From Akkermansiaceae bacterium (GTDB taxonomy: Bacteria > Verrucomicrobiota > Verrucomicrobiia > Verrucomicrobiales > Akkermansiaceae): 36,423 nt of DNA. Below the pieces are notes generated by a model that saw only the letters and a program-made list of their open reading frames with translations, had not been told where the DNA came from and did no database searches. Shown here piece by piece: positions 10,086-18,031 of this stretch (the first letter of the stretch is position 1; each line of letters opens with the position of its first letter). Both the position numbers and the translations under genes were made by a program. The DNA lies in assembly GCA_021202525.1 (NCBI GenBank), contig JAJQCV010000136.1, positions 1 to 36,423 of the forward strand, given 5' to 3'.

Positions 10086-10913
10086 TCAATTGCAAAGGCA
10101 CTGGTTCATTTCCAGCGCGGGATTGTCCGGAACGGAGTCGTTGACGATGACGGCCGGAACGCCTGCCACGGTGGTGTGCGGAGGGACGTCTTCCAGCACG
10201 ACGGAGCAGGCCGCGATTTTCGCGCATTGGCCGATGGTGACACGGCCCAGAATTTTTGCCCCGGCGCCGATCAGAACGCCGGATTCCACGATGGGGTGGC
10301 GGTCTCCTTCCTCTTTTCCGGTGCCTCCCAGCGTGACTTCATGCAGGATGGAGACGTTGTCGCGGATGATGGCGGTTTCCCCTACCACAAAGCTGGTGGC
10401 GTGGTCCAGCAGGATGCCGCACCCGATGGTGGCGGCGGGGTGGATGTCCACGGCAAATACTTCACTGGCAAGGCTCTGGAATTGCAGGGCCATGATCGTG
10501 CGGCCGTGTTTCCACAGCCAGTGGGAAATGCGGTAGGTGGTGATGGCGTGGAATCCCTTGTAGAACAGTAGGGGTTCCAGGGGGGTGCGGCAGGCCGGAT
10601 CACGGTCCACGATGGCGATCAGGTCGTGGGCGATCTGGCTCAGAATGCTTTCTTCATCTGCCAGGGCTTCCCTGATGAGGGGTTCGATCAGTTCCCGCGG
10701 CATGTCCCGGCGGGAGAGCTTGCGGGCCAGCCGTGCGGAGATGGAGGTGGCCAGGGAGTTGCGGGAGAGGCAGACGTCGTCCAGAATGCCGCGCATGGCG
10801 GGTTCCTCGTCCGCCGCTTCACGGGCGCATTCCTCCACCCATTCCCAGACGCCGTTGATAACGCATAGGCAGTTGGTGCATTGCCGGAGTTTGGTTCTTT
10901 TCAGGCTGGTCAT
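10086..10913 (-). CDS. cysE: Serine O-acetyltransferase
   Basis: This cytoplasmic enzyme transfers acetyl from acetyl-CoA to L-serine, giving O-acetylserine for cysteine synthesis. The 275 residues align along their length with E. coli CysE: an N-terminal helical domain (residues 20-120 with FYKGFHAITTYRISHWLW), then a left-handed beta-helix of hexapeptide repeats. Likely catalytic residues are D156 (DIHPAA) and H171 (LLDHATSFVVGETA), with H206 in GDRHP. The N-terminal residues RQCTNCLCVI are Cys-rich. The C-terminus ends in MNQCLCN, without the terminal Ile that in E. coli CysE inserts into CysK, so the cysteine synthase complex may not form in the usual way. It is probably its own transcription unit, because a strong terminator separates it from doxX upstream. 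Confidence 0.93.
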   Translation of the reverse strand: MTSLKRTKLRQCTNCLCVINGVWEWVEECAREAADEEPAMRGILDDVCLSRNSLATSISARLARKLSRRDMPRELIEPLIREALADEESILSQIAHDLIAIVDRDPACRTPLEPLLFYKGFHAITTYRISHWLWKHGRTIMALQFQSLASEVFAVDIHPAATIGCGILLDHATSFVVGETAIIRDNVSILHEVTLGGTGKEEGDRHPIVESGVLIGAGAKILGRVTIGQCAKIAACSVVLEDVPPHTTVAGVPAVIVNDSVPDNPALEMNQCLCN

Positions 10914-10933
10914 GAGCGGGCGGGGATGGAAGG

Positions 10934-10975
10934 CAAAAAAGGGAGGGCCTCCCGTAAATGGGCGGCCTCTCCCTT
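10934..10975 (-). terminator. Intrinsic terminator of the DoxX-family gene
   Basis: On the minus strand AAGGGAG(A)GGCC pairs with GGCCCTCCCTT across a loop of about 18 bases, and the 3' arm runs into TTTTTT. It starts about 70 bases after the DoxX-like stop and ends about 20 bases before the cysE start, insulating cysE. Confidence 0.8.
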
Positions 10976-11046
10976 ATGAGTACCAGAGTGCGGCGGCATT
11001 GAGAACAGGAAAGTATGTCCTATGCCTCCGGGAGGGGACATGCCCG

Positions 11047-11511
11047 TCAGCCGAAGATGGCGTGCACGATGTTCATGAACCATGCGTCTATGGACCAGGG
11101 GCCGGGTCCGGTCAGCAGAAGAGCCAGCGCCGTTCCGGCGTAAAGAACGTGGAATTCAATTCCTTCCCCAGCCTTTTTGCCGGACCAGTTGGCAAAGTAG
11201 CCGTTTTTGAGGTGCTTGGTCATGGCGACGATCATCATGATCATGACCCCCAGCGCCGCCACGCGCGTGAACAGTCCCAGGGCCAGGCAGATGGGGGCGC
11301 AGAATTCCGTGAGCATGGCCACCTTGGTGAGGAAAGGGGGAATGCCCATTTTTTCCGTAAATGCCCGGTAGGTTCCGTCCCATCCCGCGCCGCCGAACCA
11401 GCCCAGCACTTTCTGGGCGCCGTGGGGCCACAGGATCAGGGCCAGGGTGAGGCGGAGGACCAGCAGGCCCCAGCCTGCCGCGGCGATGGTGATGGAATCA
11501 ATGCTGTTCAT
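11047..11511 (-). CDS. DoxX-family inner-membrane protein
   Basis: This is a 154-residue protein with four predicted membrane segments: about residues 12-30 (GWGLLVLRLTLALILWPHG), 63-80, 83-97 (AALGVMIMMIVAMTK) and 122-136. The conserved DoxX features are the first helix followed by HGAQKVLGWFGG, and LTEFCAPICLALGLFTR in helix two. Members of this family are linked to redox or stress membrane complexes, but most, including this one, have no proven function. It is a single gene with its own terminator and lies between cysE and the terpenoid-cyclase-like gene. Confidence 0.8.
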   Translation of the reverse strand: MNSIDSITIAAAGWGLLVLRLTLALILWPHGAQKVLGWFGGAGWDGTYRAFTEKMGIPPFLTKVAMLTEFCAPICLALGLFTRVAALGVMIMMIVAMTKHLKNGYFANWSGKKAGEGIEFHVLYAGTALALLLTGPGPWSIDAWFMNIVHAIFG

Positions 11512-11571
11512 GAAAGGGGAATGATTCAGTAAAGACCCTTTTGTTGTTTTAGGCGTTCATTTCCAGAAATG

Positions 11572-11607
11572 AAAAAGGCCGGGAGGAATGGAATTCCTCC
11601 CGGCCCT
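11572..11607 (-). terminator. Strong intrinsic terminator of the terpenoid-cyclase-like gene
   Basis: A 13-bp perfect stem (GGCCGGGAGGAAT at 11577-11589, complement at 11593-11605) with a 3-base loop is followed on the minus strand by TTTTT (11572-11576). It begins 20 bases after the stop at 11627. Confidence 0.9.
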
Positions 11608-11626
11608 TGAAACCGTCAATGGCCGT

Positions 11627-12805
11627 TTATTGGGGGATGGAGTGGTACAGCTGCTCCAGGGAAAGAACGCAGTATGCCGTGACCAGGACGGGGTCCGCCT
11701 CCCACCAGCGGTTGTTGGTGTTCACCCAGGAGCCGTCGCTTTTCTGGATGGAGATGAGCTTGTTGGCCAGTTCATCGCGCCAGTCCACCTTGCGGCCGTC
11801 TTCCAGGGTCAGGTAGTCGATGCCCAGGGCGCTGAGGGCCTTGGACATGGCCTGGTAGTAGTAATAGAGGCCCTGGACGCCCATGCCGGGGTTTTCATCC
11901 AGGTTGTAGCTGTTTTCCAGCCATTTGAGGGCCAGCTTGACGCGGGGGTCGTTTTTGTCCACGTTGGCGTAGATGAGGGATTGCATGCCCGCATAGGTCA
12001 TGCTGCCGTAGGCCTTGGGCGGTTCCGCCTTGTCAAAGGCGGCGCTTTTCGCATCCTTGGCGCTTGCCACGCCGGGGCGGTACACGAAGCCGCCGAGCTG
12101 GGATTTGTCATCCGATACCCAGGGTTCCTTGTTGACGGCGGGGTTTTGCTGGCAGCGGTTGATGAATTCCGTGGCCGCATTCCAGTCCAGGTCGGGCTGT
12201 TCGCCGTATTTGCCGTCCTTGGCGAGCTTCTGGGAGTAGTAGATGGCTTCCAGGGCCAGGGAGGTGTTGGAGAGGTCCGCAATGGGGGGGGCCTTTTTGT
12301 CCCCGTAGCCGATGCCGCCGTTGTAGGGGTTGTCCGGGGCGAAGTGGTTCTGCTGCTTGATGAGGTAGGCGCGCGCCTTGAGGATGGCGGGGGCGTATTC
12401 CTCCTTGTTGGCGGCCAGCAGGGCCATCATGCACACGGCCGTGTTGTAGGAGGACATGCCGCGGTTGAAGATGGAGCCGTCCTCTTTCTGGGATTTCAGG
12501 ATGAAGTCGTATCCCTTCTGGATGTATTCCGGGAGGGGCTTGCCCTGGTTTTCCGGATCGCGCATGTAGGCGGTGACCGCCAGGGCCGTCAGGGCCGGGT
12601 AGGAGGGCTGGGCCCAGTAGCCTTCCGGGTTCTGCTTGCTTTTCAGGTATTCGTTCCCTTTTTCAATGGCGCGCAGGATTTCCTGCTTGATGGAGGCATA
12701 TTTGGAGGAAGCCGCCTCTCCCGGAACTGCCGTGAGGGTGGTCTGTCCGAATGCCGCCGTGCCCAGCGCAGCGGCCAGAGTTAATGAAAGTACGGATTTA
12801 AACAT
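11627..12805 (-). CDS. Exported terpenoid-cyclase-like (prenyltransferase/squalene-oxidase repeat) protein
   Basis: The 392-residue product has a Sec signal peptide (MFKSVLSLTLAAALGTAAFG, cut near residue 20). The mature part carries repeated alpha/alpha-barrel motifs of the prenyltransferase and squalene-oxidase repeat type: KQNPEGYWAQPSYPALTALAV, SQKEDGSIFNRGMSSYNTAV and QKSDGSWVNTNNRWWEADPVLVTAY (each given only in part). The DXDD acid motif of squalene-hopene cyclases is not seen, so cyclisation of terpenes is not supported. Such secreted proteins are frequent in Planctomycetota and Verrucomicrobiota and have no settled function. The gene starts 5 bases after the YdjY-like gene stops, so they form an operon. 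A C8 run (plus-strand G at 12284-12291) lies in the coding region and is in frame. Confidence 0.75.
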   Translation of the reverse strand: MFKSVLSLTLAAALGTAAFGQTTLTAVPGEAASSKYASIKQEILRAIEKGNEYLKSKQNPEGYWAQPSYPALTALAVTAYMRDPENQGKPLPEYIQKGYDFILKSQKEDGSIFNRGMSSYNTAVCMMALLAANKEEYAPAILKARAYLIKQQNHFAPDNPYNGGIGYGDKKAPPIADLSNTSLALEAIYYSQKLAKDGKYGEQPDLDWNAATEFINRCQQNPAVNKEPWVSDDKSQLGGFVYRPGVASAKDAKSAAFDKAEPPKAYGSMTYAGMQSLIYANVDKNDPRVKLALKWLENSYNLDENPGMGVQGLYYYYQAMSKALSALGIDYLTLEDGRKVDWRDELANKLISIQKSDGSWVNTNNRWWEADPVLVTAYCVLSLEQLYHSIPQ

Positions 12806-12810
12806 GATGG

Positions 12811-13596
12811 TTATTGTTTGGGTTGGACCGTTTTTTGAGAGATGGTAATGGTAACGTTAGTGCCGGCGGGCAGGCTTTTTTGAGGATTGACGATCCAGCC
12901 CGTGTCATTGACGCCGTCGTGAAAGTCTCCGATGTAGTTGATGGGGGAGGTGCGGCTGGCAAAGATGGAGATGATTTCCCCGCTCAGGCTGGCCTGGTAG
13001 GCCCCTTCGTAGAAGAAGGAGTTGGTGTAGAGCCAGTCCTTGGGATCGATCCCCTTGCGGGTCTGCGAGTTGACGATAAAGTCGGAAAAGTCGCTTTTCT
13101 GCTCCTTGCCGTCCTGCGTGTAGGTCATGACGATCTGGACATAGGCGTCCGCATAGTCCGCCGGCTTGGGTTCCGTGAAGGGGAGCCATTCAAAGTTTTC
13201 ATCCCGGACGGGGAAGAATTTTTCAAAACGGCGGAATTTGAGCAGGGTCATGCCCAGGCTGATGTGAAGCGGGTCCGCCTCGGACACCAGCAGGGATTCG
13301 TGAAGCTTGCCGTTGGGCATGCAGCAGACGTATTCCAGAATGCCCTCCTGCATGTTGACCTGGGCATTGAAGCTGACGGTGCGCTCCTTGTGGTTGACGA
13401 TGACGTTGCCTATCTTGATGCGGTGGTCGTCCAGCGGCTCGAATTTGGGTACCGTCTTGCCGTCCGGCAGGGGAACTTCCGGGGAGGTTTCCTCCTGTTC
13501 CTGCTGTTCCGGGGTTTCCTGGGCAACGGAGACATCCTGGGCATGGGAGAGGCCCCAGGCGCAGGTGATGAGGGGTATAAGGAATTTGAGAGACAT
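12811..13596 (-). CDS. Exported YdjY-like protein
   Basis: This is a 261-residue product from the Met at 13596, chosen because it gives a clean signal peptide (MSLKFLIPLITCAWGLSHAQ). An upstream Met at 13650 would add 18 residues ahead of the signal. After an acidic Gln/Glu/Pro-rich linker (residues about 22-45), the core from about residue 60 resembles the YdjY domain: an IKIGNVIVNHKERTVSFNAQ strand pair, then GILEYVCCMPNGKLHESLLV with a Cys-Cys pair, and a late FFYEGAYQASLSGEIISIF segment. YdjY proteins are often found near ferredoxins or secreted repeat proteins, but their role is not established. It is the first gene of a two-gene operon with the terpenoid-cyclase-like gene. Confidence 0.65.
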   Translation of the reverse strand: MSLKFLIPLITCAWGLSHAQDVSVAQETPEQQEQEETSPEVPLPDGKTVPKFEPLDDHRIKIGNVIVNHKERTVSFNAQVNMQEGILEYVCCMPNGKLHESLLVSEADPLHISLGMTLLKFRRFEKFFPVRDENFEWLPFTEPKPADYADAYVQIVMTYTQDGKEQKSDFSDFIVNSQTRKGIDPKDWLYTNSFFYEGAYQASLSGEIISIFASRTSPINYIGDFHDGVNDTGWIVNPQKSLPAGTNVTITISQKTVQPKQ

Positions 13597-13640
13597 GCCG
13601 ATTTTTTTTAGATTGGAGAAGGAACGGGTTCCGTTCAATG

Positions 13641-13686
13641 AAAAAGGCATCCGTGATGGATTTGTTACTTTTCTACCACGGATGCC
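13641..13686 (-). terminator. Intrinsic terminator of kdsD
   Basis: A 10-bp stem (GGCATCCGTG and CACGGATGCC) with a 21-base loop is followed on the minus strand by TTTTT. It ends the hdeD-moeB/thiF-kdsD unit and separates it from the YdjY-like operon. Confidence 0.8.
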
Positions 13687-13711
13687 GGAGAGTGTCGGAT
13701 GGATGCGGAGG

Positions 13712-14683
13712 TTAAACCAGCTTCATCCGTGCCAGGTCCTGGAGGTCGATGATGCCGACGGGCGCCATGTCCTTGTTGAGTACCACCAGGTCGTCAATGT
13801 GGCGGTTGCTGACGGCTTTCACGGCTTCCGCCGCCAGGTCGTCTTCCATCACATAGATGGGGTTGCGGGTCATGAGGCCGCCGACGGGCTGCTGGCCGAT
13901 GAGAGGGTTGGCGCCGTAGGCCCTGACGAAGTCGCCGTGGGTGAAGATGCCGGCCAGTTTGCCGTCCGCCGTGAGCAGGATGCAGGCTCCCGTGTGGGCT
14001 GTGGTCATTGCTTTCAGGCAGTCGTTGACGGTGGCCGTTTCCGGCAGAATGGCCATTTCATCCCCCTGGCGCATGATATCGCTCACCCTGGTGAGGAGGG
14101 CGCGGCCCAGGGAGCCGCCCGGGTGGCGTTTGGCAAAGTCTCTTGCGGTGAAGTGGCGCGCTTCCACCAGGGCCATGGCAAGGGCGTCCCCCATGACGAG
14201 CATGGCCGTGGTGCTGGATGTGGGGGCCAGGTTCAGCGGGCAGGCCTCGCGGGAAACTCCCGTGTCCAGAACGACGTCCGAGTATTTGGCGAGGGAGGAA
14301 TGGATGTTTCCCGTCATGGAGATGACTGGAAGTTCAAAGCGCTTGATGAAGGGAAGGAGGGTCAGGAGCTCCGTGGTTTCCCCGGAGAAGGACATGGCGA
14401 TGCAGACGTCCCCGTCCTGGACGATGCCCAGGTCCCCGTGCAGGGCGTTCAGGGAGTCCAGCATGACGGTGGGCGTGCCCGTGGAGTTCAGGGTGGCTAC
14501 GATTTTGGCCCCGACGTTGCCGGATTTGCCGACGCCGGCGATGACGATCTTGTTGCCGCGGTCCAGGGCCCGGGACATGAGGTCCACGGCCTTGTTGAAG
14601 TTTTCATCCAGCCGGGACAGGACGCCACGCAGTTCTTCAATCTCCATTTCAAAAACGGATCTGGCGCGTGTTAAATGGTTCAT
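13712..14683 (-). CDS. kdsD: Arabinose-5-phosphate isomerase (KpsF/GutQ family)
   Basis: This cytoplasmic enzyme interconverts ribulose-5-phosphate and arabinose-5-phosphate, the entry to Kdo for lipopolysaccharide. The 323-residue length is typical. An N-terminal SIS domain (about 1-195) has VGKSGNVGAKIVATLNSTGTP (given in part as GKSGNVG) with the active-site Lys, LHGDLG, SFSGETTE and HPGGSLGRALL. Two CBS domains follow (about 205-260 and 270-323). The second ends with VVLNKDMAPVGIIDLQDLAR. The GKSGN and STGTP details resemble Bacteroidota-type enzymes more than the E. coli one. The gene is the last of a unit with the ThiF-like gene 44 bases upstream. Confidence 0.92.
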   Translation of the reverse strand: MNHLTRARSVFEMEIEELRGVLSRLDENFNKAVDLMSRALDRGNKIVIAGVGKSGNVGAKIVATLNSTGTPTVMLDSLNALHGDLGIVQDGDVCIAMSFSGETTELLTLLPFIKRFELPVISMTGNIHSSLAKYSDVVLDTGVSREACPLNLAPTSSTTAMLVMGDALAMALVEARHFTARDFAKRHPGGSLGRALLTRVSDIMRQGDEMAILPETATVNDCLKAMTTAHTGACILLTADGKLAGIFTHGDFVRAYGANPLIGQQPVGGLMTRNPIYVMEDDLAAEAVKAVSNRHIDDLVVLNKDMAPVGIIDLQDLARMKLV

Positions 14684-14727
14684 ATCTGGCGGGAATGATG
14701 CCAGAGGCCCCTTCTTCCGTCAATTTT

Positions 14728-15498
14728 TCATTGCGGCTCCTGCTCCCCTCCATTCCTGCATTTGCAGGAGGGGCTGGGATGCAGGGGAATGACCGTGAAG
14801 CGCATGCGCAGGGTGTCCGCGGAGAGCAGGCCTCCCCGGAGCGGAGAGGGTATGCCGGCAAGGGCTTTCAGGGCTTCCAGCGCCTGGATGCACCCGATGA
14901 TTCCCGCATGCGCGCCCAGGATGCCGGCTGCGGAGGCGGTGTCTTCCTCCTGCATGGGCGTTTCTTCCGGAAAGAGGCAGCGGTAGCAGGCCGTGCCTTC
15001 GTGGGGGGCGAATACGGCCGCCTGGCCGATGAAGCCTTTCACGGCGCCGTGCACCAGCGGGATACGGAGGGCGGCGCAGGCGTCCGCCATGGCGAAGCGC
15101 GCTGCGTAGTTGTCTGAAGCGTCCACGGCCAGGTCGCATTTTCCCAGCAGGGCCAGGGCATTGTCCGGCGTGAGGCGTTCCGTGACCGTGGTGGTTTCCA
15201 CGGCGGGGTTCAGGGCTTTCAGGCGGGAGGATGCGCTGGCCGTCTTGGCGGTTCCGGCGGAGTCCGTGGCGTGCAGGATCTGGCGCTGGAGATTGGAGAG
15301 GGTGACCACATCCGGATCAATGAGGGTGAGCCTGCCCACTCCGGCGGCGGCAAGATAAAGGGCCGCGGGGGAGCCAAGCCCCCCGAGGCCCACCAGGGCA
15401 ACGTGCGCCCGTTTGAGTTTTTGCTGCCCTTCCTCGCCCAGTTCCGGCAGGGAAAGATGCCTTGAGTAGCGTTCCGTTTCTTCCTGGGTGAGGGGCAT
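14728..15498 (-). CDS. E1-like sulfur-carrier adenylyltransferase (MoeB/ThiF/HesA family)
   Basis: This family adenylates the C-terminal Gly-Gly of a ubiquitin-like sulfur carrier (MoaD, ThiS or CysO-like) for molybdopterin, thiamine or cysteine synthesis. The 256-residue protein has RYSRHLSLPELGEEGQQKL at the N-terminus, the nucleotide loop VGLGGLGSP at about residues 36-44, IDPDVVTLSNLQRQ, and the adenylation Asp region DASDNYAARF. The first zinc Cys pair is CYRC. The second, normally CxxC, is only CKC (PSCKCRNG). No rhodanese domain is attached. No carrier protein gene lies next to it, so the pathway cannot be fixed. It sits 6 bases after the HdeD-like gene. Confidence 0.82.
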   Translation of the reverse strand: MPLTQEETERYSRHLSLPELGEEGQQKLKRAHVALVGLGGLGSPAALYLAAAGVGRLTLIDPDVVTLSNLQRQILHATDSAGTAKTASASSRLKALNPAVETTTVTERLTPDNALALLGKCDLAVDASDNYAARFAMADACAALRIPLVHGAVKGFIGQAAVFAPHEGTACYRCLFPEETPMQEEDTASAAGILGAHAGIIGCIQALEALKALAGIPSPLRGGLLSADTLRMRFTVIPLHPSPSCKCRNGGEQEPQ

Positions 15499-15504
15499 GA
15501 ATGA

Positions 15505-16065
15505 TTAAAGTGATTCGCGGAGGCGGCCGGAGTGGCCGCTGAAGGCGTACAGGAGCAGCGTCCATCCGGAGAAGATGAGTTCCACTGCAACCAGCGTCCC
15601 GATGAACCAGGCGGAGGATTCCGGCCAGCCGAAGATGACCATGAGACCAAGAATCAGCGTAATGATTACATTGAACAGGCGCCATCCGCTGGCGGGAAGA
15701 GAGCGGGTCTGGAGCCATAAGGCGCCCTGGAAGACGGCTGCGATGACCAGGCCCCATCCGATGATGAGCGTGGTGATGGCCAGGGAGATGTTCGGGTCAC
15801 GGAACAGGAACCAGCCGACGATGGCGTACAGGATGGCCATTACCAGGTTCCACCCTCTGGAGGCGGGAACGGTGAATACCTGCACCAGCCGGATGACGGC
15901 CAGTACCATCAGCATGATGCCGATGACCCAGATGAAGCTGGCTCCTACGAGCCAGGGTGACGCCAGAGCAATAAATCCAAGAAATAGCTCAATGACGCCA
16001 AGGATGCCCATCCACCATGAACCGCCGGACACCGAGGTGCTGTTGACTTGAGGTTGAGTTGTCAT
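15505..16065 (-). CDS. HdeD/DUF308-family membrane protein
   Basis: The 186-residue protein has six hydrophobic segments in three hairpins, starting near residues 18, 43, 73, 97, 131 and 155. Internal repeats of the DUF308 type are visible: GILGVIELFLGFIALASPW, NLVMAILYAIVGWFLFRDP and IIGWGLVIAAVFQGA. In E. coli HdeD contributes to acid resistance at high cell density. Most members elsewhere are uncharacterised, so the function here is inferred from the family only. It is probably the first gene of the unit with the ThiF-like gene and kdsD. Confidence 0.8.
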   Translation of the reverse strand: MTTQPQVNSTSVSGGSWWMGILGVIELFLGFIALASPWLVGASFIWVIGIMLMVLAVIRLVQVFTVPASRGWNLVMAILYAIVGWFLFRDPNISLAITTLIIGWGLVIAAVFQGALWLQTRSLPASGWRLFNVIITLILGLMVIFGWPESSAWFIGTLVAVELIFSGWTLLLYAFSGHSGRLRESL

Positions 16066-16113
16066 ATGGCGGTATGACCGGACCCGCGCAGGAAACGTTG
16101 AAGAATGACGATT

Positions 16114-17046
16114 TTATTTAGCGGCGCCCGGTACGGCGGGTGCGCTTTTAGGGGTCATGGTCTTTAATAATTCCGGGGTGACGTTGATCAGCGAAGGCCC
16201 GTTTCTTGGGAGTTCCTTGGGCGGAACGAAGTAGGTGAAGGCACGTGCGGGGAAGTCGCCCGGAATTTCCGGCATGATGTACACTTCCACCAGCACGGCT
16301 CCTTTTTCGCCGCTGGGGCTGTCCGCAAAGTTCAGCGTGATGGAGTTGCCTCCGTCCCTGAGGCCGCCGGAGATGACTTCCGCCTGCCTCGTATTGTCGA
16401 ATTCATGGTGGGAGATGTTGTTGATATTGGCTTTTACGGTGCGGCCGGGGCAGTCCACCAGGATTTTGGCGATGTATTTGGCCGGAGGGCAGAGAGGCGG
16501 CACGGGCGGGATTTTCCCAAGAGGCTGGAATCCGTCCTGCTCCATCAGCACGGTGGCGTCTCCGCGCTTCAGGCGGTCCTTGACGGCGGGGAGGCGGGAG
16601 AGGTTGAAGAAGCGGGCCTGGTCGTATTTCCATTTTCCGCGTTCATTCGTGAACAGCAGGACCAGGGCATTGGCGTCCGTGGGTTCCTCGCCCAGCCCCA
16701 GGTCCACTTTTCCATAATAGGTGGCCGCCGCCGTGGGGCCGTCCACAACGGAACCCACGTACATGAGCGGAGACAGGGCCGGAGGCGCCATGGGCTGCCG
16801 GAACAGGGAGGCGGGGAAGGGGCGCTTTTCGGAAACGGCCAGATTGCGGACTTTCACCTGGCGATAGGCGGAGGTGGTGGCCCTCCATCCGTCATAGTTG
16901 CCGCGGAGCATGTGCAGGCGCCAGGTGTTGTAGGCCACGTCCAGATCGTCCCTCAATTGGGCGTCTCCGGGGCGCGGTGCTGCGAGAGCGGAATTCATGA
17001 GGGCTGCGGCGCAGCAGGCAAGGGCAAGGAAGGAGCGGAAGGTCAT
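16114..17046 (-). CDS. Exported protein of unknown function
   Basis: This is a 310-residue product with a clear signal peptide (MTFRSFLALACCAAALMNSALA, cleavage near 22). The mature protein starts with a helical-looking region rich in Trp and Arg (YNTWRLHMLRGNYDGWRATTSAYRQ, shown in part). It then has two predicted beta-rich segments: about residues 100-165 (with KWKYDQARFFNLSRLP) and 195-275 (with AKYIAKILVDCPGRTVKANI and VLVEVYIMPEIPGDFPARAF). I recognise no family. The C-terminus is Pro/Ala/Lys-rich. The gene is divergent from the alpha/beta hydrolase gene and lies 48 bases upstream of the HdeD-like gene, so the two may be co-transcribed. Confidence 0.7.
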   Translation of the reverse strand: MTFRSFLALACCAAALMNSALAAPRPGDAQLRDDLDVAYNTWRLHMLRGNYDGWRATTSAYRQVKVRNLAVSEKRPFPASLFRQPMAPPALSPLMYVGSVVDGPTAAATYYGKVDLGLGEEPTDANALVLLFTNERGKWKYDQARFFNLSRLPAVKDRLKRGDATVLMEQDGFQPLGKIPPVPPLCPPAKYIAKILVDCPGRTVKANINNISHHEFDNTRQAEVISGGLRDGGNSITLNFADSPSGEKGAVLVEVYIMPEIPGDFPARAFTYFVPPKELPRNGPSLINVTPELLKTMTPKSAPAVPGAAK

Positions 17047-17111
17047 TACACGATTATTTAGACATCAAACTTGCGCGGAGTGCAACACAATTGCATCATG
17101 AAGCCGTTCTC

Positions 17112-17987
17112 ATGGAATTGTTCACGGAAGCCGATCATCTGGCGGAAGCCCGCTACAGGAAATTGTTGCGGGAACAGCCCGGCTTTGCATGGAGGCGCTT
17201 TTCCGACGGAGAGGAGCTGATGGCCTACGCGTTTTTCCCTCCGGGCCATGAGGCGTCCGCTTCCGTTCCCTCCGTCCTGTTTTTTCACGGCGGCATGTGG
17301 GTGGGCAAGAGCCTGGGGGATTTTGTGCCGTGGGCCCTGCATCTGGCCCAGCAGGGCATTGCGGGCATTATTCCGATGTTCCGCACGCGCGGCGCGTATG
17401 AAGTGGAGCCGCTGGATATTCTGGAAGAGGCGCGCGAGGCCTGGGCCTGGGTGTATGAGAATGCCCCCCTGCTGGGGCTGGACCCGTCCCGCATTACCGT
17501 AGCGGGCAGCGACGCCGGAGGGCTGATGGCCCTGCATGCGGCGCTGCCGGACCAGCCCGTCCGCTGGTCCCTTTTCCGTAAGAAGGCCCCCCTGCCACCC
17601 GGACCTGCGGCGGTGGCCCTGTTCCGCGGCGTGTGCGACCTTTCCGCGGATTCCGTGTTCAAGCTGACGGACATGATGACGCCGGAGCAGAGGGATTCCC
17701 TGAATCCGCTGAAACGTCTGCAAAAGGGACTTCCCCCCCTGTTCGCCAGCCATGGAGGAAGGGACAGGTTGCTGCCGTGGCGGACCAGCGAACGCCTGAC
17801 GGAATTGTGGAGGAAGAAGGGGAACAAGGCCAGGTTCGAGCTGCTGGACGTGGCCGACCACACGTTTTACCATTTCAATGTGAATGCCGCCTATTTTGAG
17901 CAGTTGCTCAACAGTTGGAGCTCCTTCATGGTGGAGCAGGGCCTGTGGGAGTATAACGAGGGGATGGATGCGGGCCTGCTGGGCTGA
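17112..17987 (+). CDS. Alpha/beta hydrolase of the esterase/lipase (BD-FAE/HSL-like) type with Asp at the nucleophile position
   Basis: The 291-residue cytoplasmic-looking protein has no signal peptide. It shows the fold's landmarks: oxyanion-hole FFHGGMWVGKS (about residues 57-67), the nucleophile elbow VAGSDAGGLMALH (130-142), an acid in SHGGRDRLLPW (D218), and the catalytic His in VADHTFYHF (H250). The elbow consensus in related esterases is G-D-S-A-G-G. Here it is G-S-D-A-G-G, so D134 (GAC at 17511-17513) sits where Ser should be. Asp nucleophiles occur in haloalkane dehalogenases and epoxide hydrolases, so the reaction may differ from ester hydrolysis, or the enzyme may be weak. The ATG at 17112 is chosen over a TTG at 17091. 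Confidence 0.8.
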   Translation: MELFTEADHLAEARYRKLLREQPGFAWRRFSDGEELMAYAFFPPGHEASASVPSVLFFHGGMWVGKSLGDFVPWALHLAQQGIAGIIPMFRTRGAYEVEPLDILEEAREAWAWVYENAPLLGLDPSRITVAGSDAGGLMALHAALPDQPVRWSLFRKKAPLPPGPAAVALFRGVCDLSADSVFKLTDMMTPEQRDSLNPLKRLQKGLPPLFASHGGRDRLLPWRTSERLTELWRKKGNKARFELLDVADHTFYHFNVNAAYFEQLLNSWSSFMVEQGLWEYNEGMDAGLLG

Positions 17988-18031
17988 GAGCGCTCGGCGC
18001 ATGGAAGGGCCGTTTTTACGGGTACGGGGCT

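Noticed and set aside
12284..12291. G8 run in the terpenoid-cyclase-like gene as a second phase-variation site
   Set aside because: The frame is intact on both sides and encodes A-P-P; without length variation data there is no support.
13712..14683. KdsD differences from the E. coli enzyme (GKSGN for GKSGH, NALHGDLG for EAxHGDLG) as a possible loss of function
   Set aside because: The active-site Lys, both His and the SGETTE motif are kept, and similar residues occur in Bacteroidota enzymes, so this is a normal variant.
17988..18031. Terminator between the convergent hydrolase and repeat-protein genes
   Set aside because: Only a short GAGCGCTC palindrome and no clear stem with a T run could be seen.
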